Below are positions 60,790 to 64,000 of a DNA stretch of 64,000 nucleotides, one piece after another (within the stretch, counting starts at the first letter, position 1; each line of letters starts with the position of its first letter). Source of the stretch: Mumia sp. Pv4-285 (GTDB lineage: Bacteria > Actinomycetota > Actinomycetes > Propionibacteriales > Nocardioidaceae); contig NZ_CP162023.1 in NCBI RefSeq assembly GCF_041320275.1, forward strand, positions 930,001 to 994,000. Direction: 5' to 3'. Under the pieces are notes generated by a model, which saw only the letters and a program-made list of their open reading frames with translations, had not been told where the DNA came from and did no database searches. The position numbers and the translations under genes are program-made.

Positions 60790-61169
60790 GCGGCACCGGC
60801 GTGCGCCTCGGTGCGTACGTGCTCGACTGCCCGGACCCGCTCGCGCTCGCGCGCTTCTATGCCGGCCTGCTCGGCGTCGACGTCGCGGAGGACAGCACCG
60901 ACGCGTGGGCCGAGCTCGACGGTGCCGGACCGGCGCTGGCGTTCCAGCGCGTCGACGACCACGAGCCACCGCAGTGGCCGGACGGCCTCCCGCAGCAGGC
61001 GCACCTCGATCTCGCGGTGGAGTCGTACCCCGCGCCCCACGCGCTCGCGGTGTCGCTCGGCGCCACCCCGCTCGACCCGGTCGACCCGCCCTCGGAGACC
61101 GTCGAGCGCGGCTTTCGCGTGTACGCCGACCCCGCCGGGCACCCGTTCTGCCTCTGCACCTGCGACTGA
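60786..61169 (+). CDS. VOC superfamily (glyoxalase-like) protein
   Basis: The 127-residue protein has VOC motifs: VRLGAYVLDCPDPLALARFYAGLLGVDV at the N-terminus and FRVYADPAGHPFCLCT at the C-terminus, where the second metal-binding residue usually lies. It may act as a dioxygenase, isomerase or resistance protein. The start overlaps the stop of the small gene (ATGA), so translation is coupled. The two are divergent from the CGNR regulator. Confidence 0.85.
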   Translation: MSGTGVRLGAYVLDCPDPLALARFYAGLLGVDVAEDSTDAWAELDGAGPALAFQRVDDHEPPQWPDGLPQQAHLDLAVESYPAPHALAVSLGATPLDPVDPPSETVERGFRVYADPAGHPFCLCTCD

Positions 61170-61177
61170 CGCGAGCC

Positions 61178-61183
61178 TAGACT
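61178..61183 (+). promoter_or_regulatory. -10 box TAGACT, leaderless start of acyl-CoA ligase gene
   Basis: TANNNT box ending 7 nt before the ATG at 61191. Confidence 0.5.
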
Positions 61184-61190
61184 CGGCGCT

Positions 61191-62846
61191 ATGACGCCGG
61201 TCACAACTGACTCCTACGCCGCCGGTGCCGACGAGGTCCCCCTGCTCGACGACACCATCGGCGCGAACCTCGAACGGACCGTCGCACGCGTCGGCGACCG
61301 CGAAGCCCTGGTCGAGACGTGGACGGGGCGCCGTTGGACCTACGCCGAGCTCGATGCCGACGTCAACGCGCTCGCCCGAGGCCTCCTCGCCCGTGGCATC
61401 GACCAGGGCGACCGGGTCGGCATCTGGTCGCCGACGTGTGCGGAGTGGACGCTGCTCCAGTACGCCACCGCGAAGGTCGGCGCGATCCTCGTCAACGTGA
61501 ACCCGGCGTACCGCACCCACGAGCTGTCGTACGTCGTCAACCAGTCCGGGATGCGGATGCTCGTCTCCGCCGTCGCGTACAAGGACAGCGACTACCGTCA
61601 CATGATCGAGTCGGTCCGTCCGGACTGTCCGACGCTCACCGACGTCGTGGAGATCGGCACCGACACGTGGACGGCGCTGGTCGCCGCGGGTGAGTCGCAG
61701 CCCGACGGTGCGGTCCCGGCTCGGATGGCGGCGTTGAGCCCGGACGACGCCATCAACATCCAGTACACGTCGGGGACCACCGGCTTCCCCAAGGGCGCGA
61801 CCCTGAGCCACCGCAACATCCTCAACAACGGCTTCTTCACGACCGAGACGATCGGCTTCTCCGAGCAGGACCGGCTCTGCATCCCGGTGCCGCTCTACCA
61901 CTGCTTCGGCATGGTCATGGGCAACCTCGGCTGCACCACGCACGGCGCCACGATGGTCTACCCGGCGCCGACCTTCGAGCCGGCCGCGACGCTGCAGGCC
62001 GTCCAGGACGAGCGCTGCACCGCGTTGTACGGCGTGCCGACGATGTTCATCGCCGAGCAGAGCCTCCCCGACTTCTCGTCGTACGACCTCGCGTCCCTGC
62101 GGACCGGCATCATGGCCGGCTCGCCGTGCCCCGTCGAGGTGATGAAGCGCTGCATGAGCGAGATGCACATGGAAGAGGTCTCGATCGCGTACGGCATGAC
62201 CGAGACGTCGCCGGTGTCGATGCAGACACGTCCCGACGACGACGTCGAGCGGCGGACGGAGACCGTCGGTCGCGTCCATCCGCACGTCGAGGTGAAGGTC
62301 GTCGACCCGGTCACCGGCGAGACGCTCCCCCGAGCGGAGGGCGGCGAGCTGTGCACCCGGGGCTACTCGGTGATGCTCGGCTACTGGGGTGAGCCGGAGA
62401 AGACGGCCGGTGCGATCGACGGTGACCGTTGGATGCACACCGGCGACCTGGCGGTCATGCGGGAGGACGGCTACGCCAACATCGTCGGCCGGATCAAGGA
62501 CATGGTGATCCGCGGCGGTGAGAACCTCTACCCCCGCGAGATCGAGGAGTTCCTGTACACCCACCCGGACGTCGCCGACGTCTCGGTCGTGGGCGTGCCG
62601 GACGAGCGGTACGGCGAGGAGCTGTGCGCCTGGATCAGGCTGCGCGAGGGGGCCGGCGCCATGGATGCGGACGCGGTGCGGGAGTTCTGCGCCGGCCGGC
62701 TCGCGCGGCACAAGATCCCTCGGTACGTCGTCGTGGTCGACGAGTTCCCGATGACGGTCACGGGCAAGATCCGCAAGGTCGAGATGAGGGAGCGCTCGGT
62801 CGGGATCCTGGGGCTCGACGGGGGAGGCGTCGGACGTACGGCGTGA
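61191..62846 (+). CDS. AMP-binding acyl-CoA synthetase (FadD family)
   Basis: The 551-residue ANL enzyme has all ten core motifs: [16 protein letters not shown] (P-loop), [35 protein letters not shown] and [21 protein letters not shown]. The C-terminal GKIRKVEM carries the catalytic Lys. It activates a fatty acid to acyl-AMP and loads it on CoA. Residue pattern and length match actinobacterial FadD-type fatty-acid ligases, with the form that does not need a membrane anchor. Confidence 0.93.
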   Translation: MTPVTTDSYAAGADEVPLLDDTIGANLERTVARVGDREALVETWTGRRWTYAELDADVNALARGLLARGIDQGDRVGIWSPTCAEWTLLQYATAKVGAILVNVNPAYRTHELSYVVNQSGMRMLVSAVAYKDSDYRHMIESVRPDCPTLTDVVEIGTDTWTALVAAGESQPDGAVPARMAALSPDDAINIQYTSGTTGFPKGATLSHRNILNNGFFTTETIGFSEQDRLCIPVPLYHCFGMVMGNLGCTTHGATMVYPAPTFEPAATLQAVQDERCTALYGVPTMFIAEQSLPDFSSYDLASLRTGIMAGSPCPVEVMKRCMSEMHMEEVSIAYGMTETSPVSMQTRPDDDVERRTETVGRVHPHVEVKVVDPVTGETLPRAEGGELCTRGYSVMLGYWGEPEKTAGAIDGDRWMHTGDLAVMREDGYANIVGRIKDMVIRGGENLYPREIEEFLYTHPDVADVSVVGVPDERYGEELCAWIRLREGAGAMDADAVREFCAGRLARHKIPRYVVVVDEFPMTVTGKIRKVEMRERSVGILGLDGGGVGRTA

Positions 62847-62920
62847 CCGTCGCGGCAGCAACCCGCGTGCCGCACCGGCGTCCCACGGGAGTTCGTGCCC
62901 ACTTCGATCCGCCCAACGGG

Positions 62921-62926
62921 TAGTTT
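62921..62926 (+). promoter_or_regulatory. -10 box TAGTTT, leaderless start of YihY gene
   Basis: TANNNT box ending 6 nt before the GTG at 62933. Confidence 0.45.
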
Positions 62927-62932
62927 TGCCTG

Positions 62933-63982
62933 GTGTCAGTCGTCGATCGGATCGACCGCTTCCAGCGGAGGCACCCGTTCGTCGGGTTCCCGATCGCCGT
63001 CACGTACAAGTTCTTCGACGACTCGAGCAACTATCTCGCCGCTGCCGTCACCTACTACGCGTTCCTCGCGATCTTCCCGATGCTGCTCATCGGGTCGAGC
63101 ATCCTGGGCTTCTTCCTCCAGAACGACGAGGAGCTCCGAGAACAGCTCCTCGACACCGCGATCGGCAGCTTCCCGATCATCAGCGACCAGATCACCAGCA
63201 CCGAAGGGCTCGAGGGGTCGACCGGTGCCGTCGTGTTCGGCGCGCTCGTCGCGGTGTACGGCGTGCTCGGTCTCGGTCAGTGCGCGCAGTACGCGATGAA
63301 CGTGGCCTGGGCGGTCCCCCGGAACTCGCGCCCCAACCCCTTCCTCGGACGTGGCCGCAGCATCGTGATGCTGGGGTTCGCGGGCTTCGCGCTGCTCACG
63401 ATCGCGGGCCTCACGGGTTTCTTGTCGACCAACCCGTGGTTCTCCGACGAGCACCGCTGGGCCGGGTGGGCGGCGCGCTTCGGCGCGCTCGTGCTCAGCG
63501 GCATCGCCTTCACCGTTCTGTTCCTGCTGGCGTCGGCGCGCAAGCACAGCTTCCGGGCGGCGGCTCCGGGTGCCTTCGCCGTCGCGATCCTGTGGCAGGC
63601 GCTGCAGTTCGCCGGGACGGCGTACGTCGAGAACGTCATCGCCCGTTCGAGCAACCTCAACCAGCTCTTCGCGATCGTCCTCGGGATGCTGGGTCTGATC
63701 TACATCGGGGCCGTGATGGCGATGATCGGCGTCCAGATCAACGTGGTCCGTGCGAAGCGGCTCTATCCGCGGGCACTGCTGACCCCGTTCACCGACAACG
63801 TGCAGCTCACGAAGGCCGACCAGCGGGCGTACTCCGACTACGCGAAGGCCCAGCGGCACAAGGGCTTCGAGTCGATCCGCGTGATGTTCGGACGGCCCGA
63901 GCCCCGTCCCCACGTCGAGGTGCCGCCTCCGCCTCCTCGCCGGCGCCGCGACGCCGACGAGCGCCCGGCCGTCAGGGACTGA
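62933..63982 (+). CDS. YihY/virulence factor BrkB family membrane protein
   Basis: The 349-residue protein has about six membrane helices. The conserved SSNYLAAAVTYYAFLAIFPMLL, LGLGQCAQYAMNVAWAVP, RKHSFRAAAPGAFAVAILWQALQF and FAIVLGMLGLIYIGAVMAMIGVQIN are typical of YihY/BrkB. Despite the older ribonuclease BN label, members are inner-membrane proteins of unclear role. The C-terminus is Arg/Pro-rich (VPPPPPRRRRDADE) and cytoplasmic. It ends 18 nt before the window edge; nothing can be seen beyond. Confidence 0.9.
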   Translation: MSVVDRIDRFQRRHPFVGFPIAVTYKFFDDSSNYLAAAVTYYAFLAIFPMLLIGSSILGFFLQNDEELREQLLDTAIGSFPIISDQITSTEGLEGSTGAVVFGALVAVYGVLGLGQCAQYAMNVAWAVPRNSRPNPFLGRGRSIVMLGFAGFALLTIAGLTGFLSTNPWFSDEHRWAGWAARFGALVLSGIAFTVLFLLASARKHSFRAAAPGAFAVAILWQALQFAGTAYVENVIARSSNLNQLFAIVLGMLGLIYIGAVMAMIGVQINVVRAKRLYPRALLTPFTDNVQLTKADQRAYSDYAKAQRHKGFESIRVMFGRPEPRPHVEVPPPPPRRRRDADERPAVRD

Positions 63983-64000
63983 GCCGGATTCGTGGCGAGG

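Overview
This is a 64 kb stretch of a high-GC actinobacterial chromosome. The gene content points to the Propionibacteriales/Nocardioidaceae, although the sequence alone does not fix the genus. Indicators are SigE-type ECF sigma factors, a GAF-ANTAR regulator, TIGR03086-type and CGNR zinc proteins, DUF3263, a mycobacterial-type XPB helicase, paired CIRCE elements on groEL, and very frequent GTG starts. No rRNA, tRNA, CRISPR array, insertion sequence or prophage gene was seen. Coding density is high, with many ATGA, GTGA or TGATG stop/start overlaps. At least 19 start codons have a TANNNT box ending exactly 6-7 nt upstream, so leaderless transcription appears to be a main expression mode.

Layout. 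0-2.3 kb: a truncated GT9 glycosyltransferase, a GT2 glycosyltransferase whose frame runs without a stop into a small zinc protein, and a GAF-ANTAR regulator. 2.3-3.3 kb: a membrane protein and a CBS-pair protein. 3.4-8.85 kb: one minus-strand run of eight tightly packed genes (lipoprotein, Nramp-like transporter with an altered metal site, two PRC-barrel proteins, an unknown protein, a haem-oxygenase-like diiron protein, a CDGSH Fe-S protein and a zinc alcohol dehydrogenase). 8.9-18.5 kb: AI-2E-type permease, ung, DUF202 protein, a sigma/anti-sigma pair, a secreted M14 carboxypeptidase, an Lrp regulator and two MFS transporters. 18.5-27.3 kb: an acetyltransferase and otsA, then an oxidoreductase, DUF3263, LytR_C, and otsB between two membrane alpha/beta-hydrolase paralogues.

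27.4-34.1 kb is the sulfur and thiamine section. A SAM-I riboswitch precedes thrC and a ThiS/MoaD-like carrier ending in Gly-Gly-Cys. On the other strand a TPP riboswitch precedes thiO-thiS-thiG, and its aptamer contains the stop codon of an EamA exporter that is divergent from a LysR regulator. 34.1-41.7 kb holds a DHFR-fold reductase, CIRCE-controlled groEL, a second sigma/membrane-partner pair, a PaiB-like protein, a phosphodiesterase, a cell-wall amidase and two small membrane proteins.

41.7-51.8 kb is dominated by a molybdenum hydroxylase locus: MocA-like cytidylyltransferase, MoxR ATPase, VWA protein, XdhC/CoxI, then Fe-S, Mo and FAD subunits and a membrane-anchored CoxG. The large subunit carries the form II AYRGAGR loop, so its substrate is probably not CO. 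Two large hairpin elements punctuate this locus and a CRP-like site lies before the structural subunits.

51.8-64 kb holds an HD protein, acylphosphatase, a secreted RTX-repeat protein, a mycothiol-type DinB-fold protein, XPB helicase, two CGNR regulators, a thioesterase, a WYL-type helicase-associated protein, a lone MazF-like protein, a 42-residue gene coupled to a VOC protein, an acyl-CoA ligase and a YihY/BrkB membrane protein.
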